NCBI GenBank assembly: GCA_003020965.1
Contig: PXRL01000027.1
Coordinates: 44,493-108,492 of the forward strand
Direction: 5' to 3'
DNA: 64,000 bases
DNA from: Halobacteriales archaeon QS_4_69_225
GTDB lineage: Archaea; Halobacteriota; Halobacteria; Halobacteriales; Haloarculaceae
How positions within the stretch are numbered: position 1 is the stretch's first letter; each line of letters begins with the position of its first letter. This document shows, one piece after another, positions 18,606-26,547 of this stretch. Both the position numbers and the translations under genes were made by a program. A model generated the notes under the pieces. It did no database searches, had not been told where the DNA came from, and saw nothing but the letters and a program-made list of their open reading frames with translations.

Positions 18606-18878
18606 TCACATCACCCCCCCGCGGTCGACGGTGAACTTCGAGATTGCGACCGCCATCAGGAAGTTCAACAGCGCGTACACCAGCGCGATGTCGAGAAACG
18701 AGGGAACGTCCAGCGCCGCCGAAAGCAGCGCCAGGATGACGACCGTGTTCGTCCCGAGGACGTTGACGGCGACGACGCGGTCCTGCATCGTCGGCCCGCG
18801 GACCGCCCGGTAGAGCACCGCGGCCGCCAGCACGACGAGCGCCGCGGCGGCCGCCAGCAGGGCCTGCTCGACGATCAT
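18606..18878 (-). CDS. mnhF: Mrp/Mnh antiporter subunit F
   Basis: 90-aa three-helix membrane subunit. RGPTMQDRVVAVNVLGTNTVVILALLSA is the conserved MnhF/PhaF loop and second helix, and the end DIALVYALLNFLMAVAISKF is family-typical. Start overlaps the mnhE stop by 4 nt. It belongs to the small-subunit module E-F-G that accompanies the antiporter core. Confidence 0.93.
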   Translation of the reverse strand: MIVEQALLAAAAALVVLAAAVLYRAVRGPTMQDRVVAVNVLGTNTVVILALLSAALDVPSFLDIALVYALLNFLMAVAISKFTVDRGGVM

Positions 18879-19981
18879 GCGTCACCTCCCGCCGGACCGC
18901 TGACGACGGTCTCGCCGCCGTCGGCGCCGTCGTCGTCCTCGACGATCCGAGCGTCGTCGCGCTCGCGGGGTGTCGCGACCGCGAGGGCGGGCCGGCCGTA
19001 GAAGACGAACCGGACGGCCCGCTCGAGGGCGCCGTCGAACAGCCCCTCGCGGGCCGCCGGGGTCAGCGTGTGGACCATCATCCGGCGGCCGTGGACCCGG
19101 ACCGTCAGCGTCCCCGGCGTGAGCGTGATGCTGTTGGCCAGAAGCGTCAGCGGCATCCCGCCCCACACCGCACACTCCGTTTCGATCATCCGGGGCTCGA
19201 TGGGCAGCGACGGGTGGAGGATGACGTAGGCCACCCGCAGGTTCGAAACGACGATCTCGTAGAGCAGGTACGGCACGTACGCGACGAGCCGCACCAGCCG
19301 GCGGCCGAGGGTCCGCAGGCCGAGCCGGTCGGTGAAGGTGACGCGGTGGAGCATCGCGGCCACCAGCGTCGCGCTGACGGCGCCGGTGGCGACGTCGAAC
19401 CGCGTGCCGGCGAAGCCGCCGAGCAGCTGGTAGAACAGAAAGGAGATTCCGAACAGCGTCGCGAACTGGAGGGCGCCGCCGCGGCGGAGCAGCCGGCCGC
19501 GCCGGGTCGGCCGGTCGACGGGCGCCTCATCGACGACGAGGCCGCGCTCGGCCAGCGCCGCCTCCATCGGTCGGAGAATCGGGACGTTGCCGCCGGGGCT
19601 GTACTGCGGGTCGACGACGACCCGTTCGATGCCGCTGTCGTCAGCGTAGGTCGCGATCACCCGTGCGTAATCGTCGGGGCCGAAGAGATACGTGTCGGCG
19701 CCGATGACCGTCGTCTCGACGACGAGATCGTCGTCGCCGTCCTCGCGGGCCCAGACGGCGACCCGTTCCAGCAGCATCTCCGTCTCCTCGCGGACGCCGG
19801 CGGCGACGTCGCCGATGTCGTGCCAGGCGACGGGCGCGACGAAGTGGACCACCGGCTCGCCGGCGCCGGACAGCGCCTCGCGGACCGCGTAGGTGACCGT
19901 CTGCCGCAGCGTGACCGACTCGCCGACGGGGACGACCACCGGTCCCGCGTCGTCACGCCGGTCGGAAGGGTCCTGAGACAC
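18875..19981 (-). CDS. mnhE: Mrp/Mnh antiporter subunit E fused to a universal-stress-like domain
   Basis: 368-aa first gene of the antiporter operon. Residues about 10-145 form a soluble alpha/beta domain resembling UspA (VVPVGESVTLRQTVTYAVREAL, later VVDPQYSPGGNVPILRPMEAALAERGL). Residues about 165-330 are MnhE: two to three helices, then YVILHPSLPIEPRMIETEC, LLANSITLTPGTLTVRV and VHTLTPAAREGLFDGALERAV. The C-terminal 40 residues are acidic and disordered. Coupling of a nucleotide-binding-type stress domain to the antiporter suggests regulation by ligand binding, which is inference. Start 19981 is divergent from the pantoate kinase gene. Confidence 0.9.
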   Translation of the reverse strand: MSQDPSDRRDDAGPVVVPVGESVTLRQTVTYAVREALSGAGEPVVHFVAPVAWHDIGDVAAGVREETEMLLERVAVWAREDGDDDLVVETTVIGADTYLFGPDDYARVIATYADDSGIERVVVDPQYSPGGNVPILRPMEAALAERGLVVDEAPVDRPTRRGRLLRRGGALQFATLFGISFLFYQLLGGFAGTRFDVATGAVSATLVAAMLHRVTFTDRLGLRTLGRRLVRLVAYVPYLLYEIVVSNLRVAYVILHPSLPIEPRMIETECAVWGGMPLTLLANSITLTPGTLTVRVHGRRMMVHTLTPAAREGLFDGALERAVRFVFYGRPALAVATPRERDDARIVEDDDGADGGETVVSGPAGGDA

Positions 19982-20060
19982 GGCTTGTCACTACCCGGTC
20001 TTTCGGCAGGCGAAACAAAACGGTTGTTCTTCCGGCCGGCGGCGGGACGGCGTCGAACAA

Positions 20061-20068
20061 CGCTTAAC
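20061..20068 (+). promoter_or_regulatory. Promoter box of pantoate kinase gene
   Basis: CGCTTAAC sits 25-32 nt before the ATG at 20093 in the short divergent gap with the antiporter operon. Position and AT content match a haloarchaeal TATA element for a leaderless transcript. Confidence 0.4.
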
Positions 20069-20092
20069 ACACCGCGCCACGGAAACCGGGCC

Positions 20093-20911
20093 ATGACCGA
20101 GGCCGTAGCGTTCGTTCCGGGGCACGTGACGGGCTTTTTCACCGCCGACCACGACGACGACCCGACGAAAGCCGGCTCCCGCGGCGCCGGCGTCGCGCTC
20201 GCCGACGGCGTGACCGTCCGGCTCGAACCGGGTGACGGCGTCGAGGTGAACGGCGAGGACTCCGAGATAGAAGCCGTCGACCGGGTGCTGAACGCGCTGC
20301 GGTCGACGGCGCGGGTGGTCGTCGAGACCGAGCTGCCGCTGTCGGCCGGCTTCGGCGTCTCCGGGGCCGCGGCGCTCGGCGCCGCCCTGACCGCCAACGA
20401 GGTGTTCGGACACGGCCTCTCCGAGAACGAACTCGTGACGATAGCCCACGGCGCGGAGGTCCAGGCCGGGACCGGTCTCGGCGACGTGGTCGCGCAGGCC
20501 CGCGGCGGCTTCCCCGTTCGGCTCGAGGCCGGGGCACCGGCCCACGGCGCGATGGACGGGGTTCCGGCGGCCCGCAACGTCGAGTACGTCAGCTTCGGCG
20601 AGCTGTCGACGACGGCGGTGCTCAACGGCGACACGGAGGCGCTGACGGCGGCCGGCCGCGAGGCGCTGTCGGCGCTGGTCGCCGAGCCGACCCTGGAGAC
20701 GTTCATGCACGTCTCCCGGAGCTTCGCCCGCGAGGTCGGCCTGCTGACGCCGGCGGTCCGGGAGGCCATCGAGGACGTCTCGGCGACCGGCGGGGAGGCC
20801 TCGATGGCGATGCTCGGCGAGACGGTCTTCGCGCTGGACACCGGGCTGTCGGACGCCGGCTACGACGCCGAGCGGTGCTCCGTCTCGCTGGCCGGCGCCC
20901 ACCTGCGGTAG
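20093..20911 (+). CDS. Pantoate kinase (GHMP family)
   Basis: Phosphorylates pantoate to 4-phosphopantoate, the archaeal route to coenzyme A. The 272-aa protein has the GHMP ATP-binding motif LPLSAGFGVSGAAALGAAL (residues 81-99), an N-terminal FVPGHVTGFFTADHDDDP segment typical of archaeal pantoate kinases, and a C-terminal MAMLGETVFAL. Its downstream neighbour is the next enzyme of the same pathway, which strongly supports the assignment. The ATG at 20093 is chosen because the conserved N-terminus starts there; the long upstream frame is antisense to mnhE. Confidence 0.9.
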   Translation: MTEAVAFVPGHVTGFFTADHDDDPTKAGSRGAGVALADGVTVRLEPGDGVEVNGEDSEIEAVDRVLNALRSTARVVVETELPLSAGFGVSGAAALGAALTANEVFGHGLSENELVTIAHGAEVQAGTGLGDVVAQARGGFPVRLEAGAPAHGAMDGVPAARNVEYVSFGELSTTAVLNGDTEALTAAGREALSALVAEPTLETFMHVSRSFAREVGLLTPAVREAIEDVSATGGEASMAMLGETVFALDTGLSDAGYDAERCSVSLAGAHLR

Positions 20912-20971
20912 CGGGTCGACGGCGGCCCGTCCCCGGCGAGGCGGTCGGAAGCGCCGGCCGCGGAGCGGGAC

Positions 20972-20979
20972 GCTTTTGT
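20972..20979 (+). promoter_or_regulatory. Promoter box of phosphopantothenate synthetase gene
   Basis: GCTTTTGT lies 24-31 nt before the ATG at 21003, again in the leaderless-promoter position, suggesting this gene can be transcribed separately from pantoate kinase. Confidence 0.4.
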
Positions 20980-21002
20980 CGAGCGGTCGTCCACCGACGA
21001 AC

Positions 21003-21746
21003 ATGACCGACGTCGACGTCCCGGAGTCACACCCCCGGTACGAGTCGCTGCTCCTGCGACACCGCATCGAGGCGGGCGTCGAGAAGGGTATCACCTCGGA
21101 GCAGGGGCTCATCGCCCAGGGTCGCGGCGAGGCCTTCGACTACCTGCTCGGCGAGCGGACCATCCCCAGCGCCGACGCCGCCGAGCGGGCCGCCGCCGCC
21201 CACCTCCTGCGGGCCGAGCGACCGGTCATCTCCGTGAACGGCAACGTCGCGGCGCTGGCGCCCGGCGAGACGGTCGAACTCGCCGAGGCGACCGGCGCCG
21301 ACCTCGAGGTCAACCTCTTCAACCGCACGGAAGAGCGGATGGAACACATCGCCGCCCACCTCCGCGAGCACGGCGCCGAGGAGGTGCTCGGGCTGGAGGC
21401 CGACGGCCGGGTTCCCGGCCTCGACCACGAGCGGGCGACGGTCGACGCCGACGGCATCGGACGCGCCGACGTCGTCGTCGTCCCGCTGGAGGACGGCGAC
21501 CGGGCGGAGGCGCTGGCCGAGATCGGCAAGACCGAGATCGTCGTCGACCTCAACCCGCTGTCGCGGTCGGCACGGAGCGCGACGGTGCCGGTCGTCGACA
21601 ACATCGTCCGGGCGCTGCCGAACGTGACCGACCACGCCCGCGAGTTGGCCGACGCCGACGCCGCCGAGCTGGACGCCGTCGTCGAGGCCTTCGACCCCGA
21701 GGCGGCGCTCGCGGCGGCCGAGGCGGCGATACGTGGCCAGAGGTGA
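21003..21746 (+). CDS. 4-phosphopantoate--beta-alanine ligase (phosphopantothenate synthetase)
   Basis: Condenses 4-phosphopantoate with beta-alanine using ATP, completing the archaeal bypass to 4'-phosphopantothenate. The 247-aa product matches the DUF137-derived family: SHPRYESLLLRHRIEAGVEKG at the start, PVISVNGNVAALAPG, ADLEVNLFNRTEERM, and DLNPLSRSARSATVPVVDNI near the end. The ATG at 21003 begins the conserved region and follows a promoter box. It lies 91 nt after the pantoate kinase gene on the same strand. Confidence 0.92.
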   Translation: MTDVDVPESHPRYESLLLRHRIEAGVEKGITSEQGLIAQGRGEAFDYLLGERTIPSADAAERAAAAHLLRAERPVISVNGNVAALAPGETVELAEATGADLEVNLFNRTEERMEHIAAHLREHGAEEVLGLEADGRVPGLDHERATVDADGIGRADVVVVPLEDGDRAEALAEIGKTEIVVDLNPLSRSARSATVPVVDNIVRALPNVTDHARELADADAAELDAVVEAFDPEAALAAAEAAIRGQR

Positions 21747-21802
21747 GCGCAGCCACGCTGGGGCCCCGGCGGGGGAAGTATCCTTCCCGTACGAGCGGTC
21801 GG

Positions 21803-22480
21803 TCAGCTCCCGGTCCGCCGGGCTCGCCGTGACCGTTCGATCTCGTTCCACAACACCCCGCCCACCAGCCCGAATACGAGCGGATACACCACCGCAGCCA
21901 GTACCGCATACGGGACGGACGGACCGGCCGTGACGCCCTCGATCGTCGATGCCTGGACGGTCGTCGAGCCGATCTCGACCGTCCCGGTTGCGTTCGGTGC
22001 CACCGGGACGGTCGCCAGCCACAGTGCGGCGAGCATCACGGGGGTGTAGCCCAGCGCGATCAGCGCCCCCACGTGCACGTCGATCCGCCCGCGGTCGTCG
22101 GACGCGAACCGACGGACGGCGCCGTCCGCCACTGCACCGGCGACCGTGAGGAGGGCGATCGGGACGACCCACGACATCTCCGCGTACCAGTCGCCGTTGC
22201 CATCCATCACATCGAATACGCCTCGGACGACAGTGACACCCGTCCCGTCGCTCGTGAACTCGACCGTCGGTTCGACGCCCATCGCGTCGAACCACGTCCA
22301 CGTCGCTGCCGTGACCGGGCCCACCCCGTCGACCGTGAGTTCGGTGAACGGTTCGAGTTCGCCGACCGGACCTTCGCCGACGACCGCCAGGAACAGTCCA
22401 CTCAGTACGAGGCCCAGCGTCGCGGCGAGCGCCCCCACCGCGGCGGCGATCCGATACTCGGGTCTATCGACCGCCCGCAT
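21803..22480 (-). CDS. Haloarchaeal membrane protein, function unknown
   Basis: 225-aa protein with a charged start (MRAVDRPEYR), a first helix (IAAAVGALAATLGLVLSGLFLAVV), an extracytoplasmic segment of about 75 residues, then three more helices near residues 105-120, 140-160 and 190-210 and a basic end (ERSRRARRTGS). No motif allows a function. GC at third positions is lower than that of its neighbours, hinting at recent acquisition or relaxed codon choice. Convergent with phosphopantothenate synthetase. Confidence 0.65.
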   Translation of the reverse strand: MRAVDRPEYRIAAAVGALAATLGLVLSGLFLAVVGEGPVGELEPFTELTVDGVGPVTAATWTWFDAMGVEPTVEFTSDGTGVTVVRGVFDVMDGNGDWYAEMSWVVPIALLTVAGAVADGAVRRFASDDRGRIDVHVGALIALGYTPVMLAALWLATVPVAPNATGTVEIGSTTVQASTIEGVTAGPSVPYAVLAAVVYPLVFGLVGGVLWNEIERSRRARRTGS

Positions 22481-22782
22481 CTGCGGAAGCTATCTGTCTC
22501 GACACATATGGATTTCGTTCGGTGTGCCGACCCGACCGACCACACCGCCGTCCGCTCGCCGGCCCGCCGCCGGACCACGTTACCCGCGGACGCGAGCGGT
22601 CCCGGAATCGACGGCGCCCGTCCGGCATCGGTGCGGGCTCCGTCGACCGTGGCCGGCGGCGTAGTGGCCGGGGCACTGACGGTCCAGAATCGAAACGCTC
22701 CATTGACCTGCTCCGTCCGGCAGCATATCGTCTTGCGCGCGTCTGACGCACTGTTTTGTGTGTAGGCGTACAAGACGGCGCC
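22481..22782. other. Divergent intergenic region, 302 bp
   Basis: Lies between the starts of two divergent membrane-protein genes and presumably holds both promoters. I see AT-rich spots near 22495-22515 (minus-strand side) and GTTTTGTGTGTAG at about 22753-22765, some 20 nt before the plus-strand ATG. No RNA gene, repeat or convincing open frame was found. Confidence 0.4.
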
Positions 22783-23637
22783 ATGGCTAGCCTCACGGAG
22801 GTCTACGACGGAGGTGGCGGGGCCGGCCTCCGGCGAGTGTACGCCGGCGTCGCGCTGTTCGGGGTCGGTGCGGTCCTGCTCGTCGCGGGCATCGCCACGG
22901 CGACCACCGACGTGGGCGGCCGGTTCGGGCTCGGCCTCTACGAGGCCCGGGAGGTCGCGGGCGTGCTCGGCGGCGTCGGGTTGCCGCTGGTGCTGCTCGG
23001 GACGATGACCGCCATCCCGCGGACCTCGCGACTGCTCCGGGGCGTCGCCGTCGTCGGCGCCGCCGCCAGCGCCGCCGGCGTCGTGCTGTTCGCCGACGCC
23101 TACCCCGTCGACTGGGTCGGCGGCTCCGGCGATTCCACGATGACGCTCGTCGTCGCGTCGGTGTACTTCCTCGGCACCATCGTCACGACCTGGTGTCTGT
23201 TCGTCGCCGTCGCGAACTTCAAGGCGCGCAACGACCCCGGCGGGACGGTCAAACTCGAGATCACCAAGGCCGGCGAGACCCGGGTCGTCGAGGTGTCGAA
23301 CGACCGACTGGAGGGGACGCTCGGCGGTATCGGCGTCTTCGGCGGGACCCCGGACGGCGACGTCGAGACCCAGACCAACCGCGGCGGCTCCGAACGGGCG
23401 GCCGGGAACAGTCAGAGCATCACCGACGGCGGCGCGACGACCGACGACGCCGAGTTCCTCGCCGACGAGTCCGCGGCCCCGCTCGGCGACACCTACTGCG
23501 GCAACTGCACGCACTTCCGGTACGTCCGCACCGACGACGGGATGGTGCCGTACTGCGGCTATCACGACGACCGGATGGACGACATGGAGGCCTGCGAGGA
23601 GTGGACATCGAACACGAACACGCAAGCGAGCCGGTGA
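22783..23637 (+). CDS. Haloarchaeal four-helix membrane protein with C-terminal zinc-knuckle-like tail
   Basis: 284 aa. Four membrane helices occupy about residues 22-125, followed by a cytoplasmic domain FKARNDPGGTVKLEITKAGETRVVEV, a disordered acidic/Ser-Thr linker, and a C-terminal cysteine cluster YCGNCTHFRYV...VPYCGYH...ACEEW that could hold zinc. I recall this as a haloarchaea-specific uncharacterised family. The ATG at 22783 is preferred over one nine codons upstream because the segment MASLTEVYDGGGGAGLRRVY is protein-like. Function unknown; the cysteine tail suggests binding to protein or nucleic acid. Confidence 0.78.
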   Translation: MASLTEVYDGGGGAGLRRVYAGVALFGVGAVLLVAGIATATTDVGGRFGLGLYEAREVAGVLGGVGLPLVLLGTMTAIPRTSRLLRGVAVVGAAASAAGVVLFADAYPVDWVGGSGDSTMTLVVASVYFLGTIVTTWCLFVAVANFKARNDPGGTVKLEITKAGETRVVEVSNDRLEGTLGGIGVFGGTPDGDVETQTNRGGSERAAGNSQSITDGGATTDDAEFLADESAAPLGDTYCGNCTHFRYVRTDDGMVPYCGYHDDRMDDMEACEEWTSNTNTQASR

Positions 23638-23661
23638 GCCGGTGAGCCGGCGGTCGCGGCG

Positions 23662-24138
23662 TCACCGCGAGCGCTCCAGCGCCCCCGCCACGCGGTCCCA
23701 ATGACTGCCCTTCCAGAACACCTGCCCGCAGTCACAGCGCCAGCAGTCGGTCGCCGCCGGCGACGGCGCGTAGTCCGGCGTCGGGGCGTCCGGCGGGACC
23801 GCCTCGACGGCGCCGTTGCACCGCCCGCAGCGAGCGGGCGCCTCCTCGAGCGCGAGCGCGAACCCCGCCGCCCGAAGCTCCGCCAGCTGGTCGATGACGT
23901 CCCGCTCGGTCAGCAGGACGGCGCCGTCGGTCCGGGCGGCCAGCGCCCGGTCGCGGGTCAGCAGCCGCCGGTCCTCGGCGGCCGCCAGCCCGCGGAGCCG
24001 GTTGTCGGCCTCGACGTCACGGTCGCCGGCGGAGGCCGCGTCGTAGCCACACATCCGGAGGTAGACGGCCAGTTTCCCGAGCATGACGTCCAGCAGCAGC
24101 CGGTCGGTCCCGGGACGAACGTCGGCGGCGTCGTTCAT
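23662..24138 (-). CDS. Mut7-C RNase-domain protein with zinc ribbon
   Basis: 158-aa member of the Mut7-C (DUF82) family, a PIN-like fold thought to cleave RNA. The N-terminal half LLLDVMLGKLAVYLRMCGYDAA carries the first acidic residue, and RRLLTRDRALAA a second conserved block. The C-terminal half has a zinc ribbon with CGRCNG and CWRCDCGQVFWKGSHW, the usual ending. It overlaps the PolX stop region by 4 nt and is co-directional, so the two probably share a transcript. Substrate unknown. Confidence 0.85.
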   Translation of the reverse strand: MNDAADVRPGTDRLLLDVMLGKLAVYLRMCGYDAASAGDRDVEADNRLRGLAAAEDRRLLTRDRALAARTDGAVLLTERDVIDQLAELRAAGFALALEEAPARCGRCNGAVEAVPPDAPTPDYAPSPAATDCWRCDCGQVFWKGSHWDRVAGALERSR

Positions 24139-26003
24139 CGACCCTCCAGGAACGCCCGGACGCCGTCGGCGTCCCGGCAGTTGAGGACGTCGTCGGGTTC
24201 GCACCAGCCGCGGCGAGCCGTGTGGACGCCGTAGCGGACATACTCGAAGGACCCGGGGCGGTGGGCGTCGGTGTCGACGGCGATCGTCGCGCCGGCCTCG
24301 ACGGCGACCTTCACGTAGCTGGAGCGGAGATCGAGCCGGTTCGGGTTGGCGTTGATCTCGAGGGCGACCCCCTCAGCGGCGGCGGCCTCGGCGACGGTCT
24401 CGATGTCGATGTCGTGGCCGGGGCGCTGGTTCAGCAGCCGCCCCGTCGGGTGGCCGACGACGTCGACCTCGGGGTGTTCGATCGCGGCGACGAGCCGGTC
24501 GGTGCCGTCGCCGTCGAGGCTGCTGTGCGGCGAGGCGACGACGCAGTCCAGTTCCGATAGCACGTCGTCGGCGACCGACACCGACCCGTCGGCGCCGATG
24601 TTGGCCTCGACGCCGGCGAACACCTCGGCGTCGGCGTCGGCGGCAACCGCCCGCACCTCGGCTAGCTGTTCGCGCAGGGTCTCGTCGTCGAGGCCGACGC
24701 CGCCGACCATCCCGGGGCCGGTCGCGTGGTCGGTGACGGCGACGTAGTCGTGGCCGAAGTCGGCGGCAGCCTCGACGAGCCCCGCGATCGTCGGCTCGCC
24801 GTCGGACCAAGCGGTGTGACAGTGGAGGTCGCCGCGGATGTCGTCGACCTCGAGCAGGTCGGGCAACTCGCCGTCGGCCGCCGCCGCGACCTCGCCGCGG
24901 TTCTCGCGCAGCTCCGGCGGCACCCACTCGGTGCCGACGGCCTCGTAGACGCCCGCCTCGGTCTCGCCGGCGACCCGCTCGCCGGCCCGCTGGCTCTCGT
25001 CGGGGTCGTCGGCCCCGTCCGACGGGCCGTCCGAATCGAGTTCGGAGACATCGTCGGACTGTCCGTCCGACGGGCCGTCCGAGCTTAAGTCGGAGACATC
25101 GTCGGACTCATCCGACGGGCCATCCGAATCAAGTTCGGAGACGTCGAAGACGCCGTACTCGTTGACCTTCAGCTCCCGGTCGATGGCGCGGTTCCGGAAC
25201 TCGAGGTTGTGGGCCTTGCTGCCGGTGAAGTACTGGATGGCGGCGCCGAACTCCGCGGGAACGACGACCTGGAGGTCGACCCGGAGGCCGTCGACGCGGA
25301 CGCTGGCCTTGCTCGTGCCGGCCTCGATGACGTCGTCGGCGGCGTCCCACTCCGCGAAGGCGTCGACGACGGCCCGCCCGTCGTCGCCCGCGGCGAGGAC
25401 GTCGACGTCGCCGATGGTGGGTCGCCATCGCCGCAGCGAGCCGGCGACGTCGACCCGCTCGACGGCCGGCCGCGCGTCGAGAAACGACAGCGCCCGCTCG
25501 GCGACCGGCCGGGCCTCCCCGAGCAGGCTCCGCTTCCGGGACTCCCGGGCGAAGGGGATGTTCTCGGCGATGTTCTCCTCGGTTTTCGCGCCGAAGCCGC
25601 TGACCTCCCGTATTTCGCCGGCCTCGGCGGCCGCCTCGAGGTCGTCCAGCGTCTCGACGCCCAGCGCCTCGTACAGCGAGGCGACGGTCTTCGGGCCGAC
25701 GCCCTCGACGGCGGTCAGGGCGTCCATCTCGACGGGCATCTCCGCACGGAACTCCTCGAGTTCGCCGATTACGCCCTCCTCGAGGTACTCCGCGGTCTTG
25801 GCGGCGATGGCGTCGCCGACGTCGTCGATCTCAGCGAGCGCGTCCTCGCCGCCCTCGGCGTGGAGCGTCTCGACGGCGACGGCGTGGGCGCGGATGCTGT
25901 CGGCCGCCCGCCGGTAGCTCTTGTGTTTGTAGTCGACGTCGCGGGCCTCGAGGTGGTCGGCCATCTCCTCCAGCAGGGTCGCGACCTCGTCGTTGCGGCT
26001 CAT
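24135..26003 (-). CDS. polX: DNA polymerase X family with PHP domain
   Basis: Repair polymerase, 622 aa. Order: helical 8-kDa-like domain (residues 1-75), helix-hairpin-helix (AVEGVGPKTVASLYEALGV), nucleotidyltransferase palm with GSLRRWRPTIGDVD holding two metal aspartates and VDGLRVDLQVV the third, thumb with KAHNLEFRNRAIDRELKVNEYGVF, then a C-terminal PHP phosphoesterase domain from about 380 with GDLHCHTAWSDGE, AVTDHA, VVASPHSSLDG, VVGHPTGRLLNQRPG and VDTDAHRPG. All PHP metal ligands appear present, so 3'-5' exonuclease or phosphatase activity is likely. An acidic repeat of about 45 residues (287-332) interrupts the thumb region. Confidence 0.93.
   Translation of the reverse strand: MSRNDEVATLLEEMADHLEARDVDYKHKSYRRAADSIRAHAVAVETLHAEGGEDALAEIDDVGDAIAAKTAEYLEEGVIGELEEFRAEMPVEMDALTAVEGVGPKTVASLYEALGVETLDDLEAAAEAGEIREVSGFGAKTEENIAENIPFARESRKRSLLGEARPVAERALSFLDARPAVERVDVAGSLRRWRPTIGDVDVLAAGDDGRAVVDAFAEWDAADDVIEAGTSKASVRVDGLRVDLQVVVPAEFGAAIQYFTGSKAHNLEFRNRAIDRELKVNEYGVFDVSELDSDGPSDESDDVSDLSSDGPSDGQSDDVSELDSDGPSDGADDPDESQRAGERVAGETEAGVYEAVGTEWVPPELRENRGEVAAAADGELPDLLEVDDIRGDLHCHTAWSDGEPTIAGLVEAAADFGHDYVAVTDHATGPGMVGGVGLDDETLREQLAEVRAVAADADAEVFAGVEANIGADGSVSVADDVLSELDCVVASPHSSLDGDGTDRLVAAIEHPEVDVVGHPTGRLLNQRPGHDIDIETVAEAAAAEGVALEINANPNRLDLRSSYVKVAVEAGATIAVDTDAHRPGSFEYVRYGVHTARRGWCEPDDVLNCRDADGVRAFLEGR
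25008..25146 (-). repeat. Imperfect tandem repeat coding an acidic insert in PolX
   Basis: Three to four imperfect units of roughly 36-54 nt encode variations on SDDVSELDSDGPSDG within the PolX gene. The DNA alternates a strand bias (runs of tcggac and gacgggcc) and looks like recent slippage or duplication. It sits between the polymerase thumb and the PHP domain. Confidence 0.75.
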
Positions 26004-26446
26004 GGCCCCCGGCCCCGGACCTGCGGGCCGTCGTCGTCGTCGCCCAGCGCCTGCTTCAGGAAGCTCATCCAGCGCCTCGTGTCGGCCGTCGCCTGCCGTT
26101 CGGCCTCGGCCTCGACCGAGGGGCCGCCGAGGTTCTCCAGGGCCTCCAGCGCCCGGTCGATGCCGATGATCGCGTCGGCCTCGCGTTCGCCCTCCTCGAA
26201 GGGGATTTCGCCGGGCTCGATGCGTTCCTTCCGCTCGAGCCGCTCGCGGCGGAGGTTCCGCTTGGCCTGCTCGACCCGCTCGCGCTCGCCGGCCGGTACC
26301 GTCTCCCGGCGCTTGATCTCGAAGACGAACTCCCGGAGCTCCACCTCCGTTCCCTGGACCTCGATGCGCTCGGGGATGTCGACGCCGACCGTCGCGCTCT
26401 CGCGGCCGATCCGCTCGAGGAGCTGCTTGCATTGATACTCCTGCAC
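26000..26446 (-). CDS. DUF5788-type haloarchaeal protein
   Basis: 148-aa soluble protein beginning at a GTG (read MQEYQCKQLLERIGRESATVGV). It shows a short beta-rich start (PERIEVQGTEVELREFVFEI), a strongly charged helix rich in Arg/Glu (GERERVEQAKRNLRRERLERKERI) and an acidic C-terminus. I recall this pattern as a small haloarchaeal family of unknown function. It overlaps the PolX start by 4 nt on the same strand, so a link to DNA repair is possible by context only. Confidence 0.7.
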   Translation of the reverse strand: MQEYQCKQLLERIGRESATVGVDIPERIEVQGTEVELREFVFEIKRRETVPAGERERVEQAKRNLRRERLERKERIEPGEIPFEEGEREADAIIGIDRALEALENLGGPSVEAEAERQATADTRRWMSFLKQALGDDDDGPQVRGRGP

Positions 26447-26547
26447 GCGGGGCGCTACGGCGTCGAGCCGCAAATAAGGACCGGGGGGCGACGGCCGCCG
26501 AGCGTCATATCCAAACGACTTTGCGGCGCGGCGGCCAACGGTGGGCA

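Noticed and set aside
23625..23655. Three tandem GAGCCGGT-like units between two genes
   Set aside because: Too short and GC-simple to interpret; nothing functional can be claimed.
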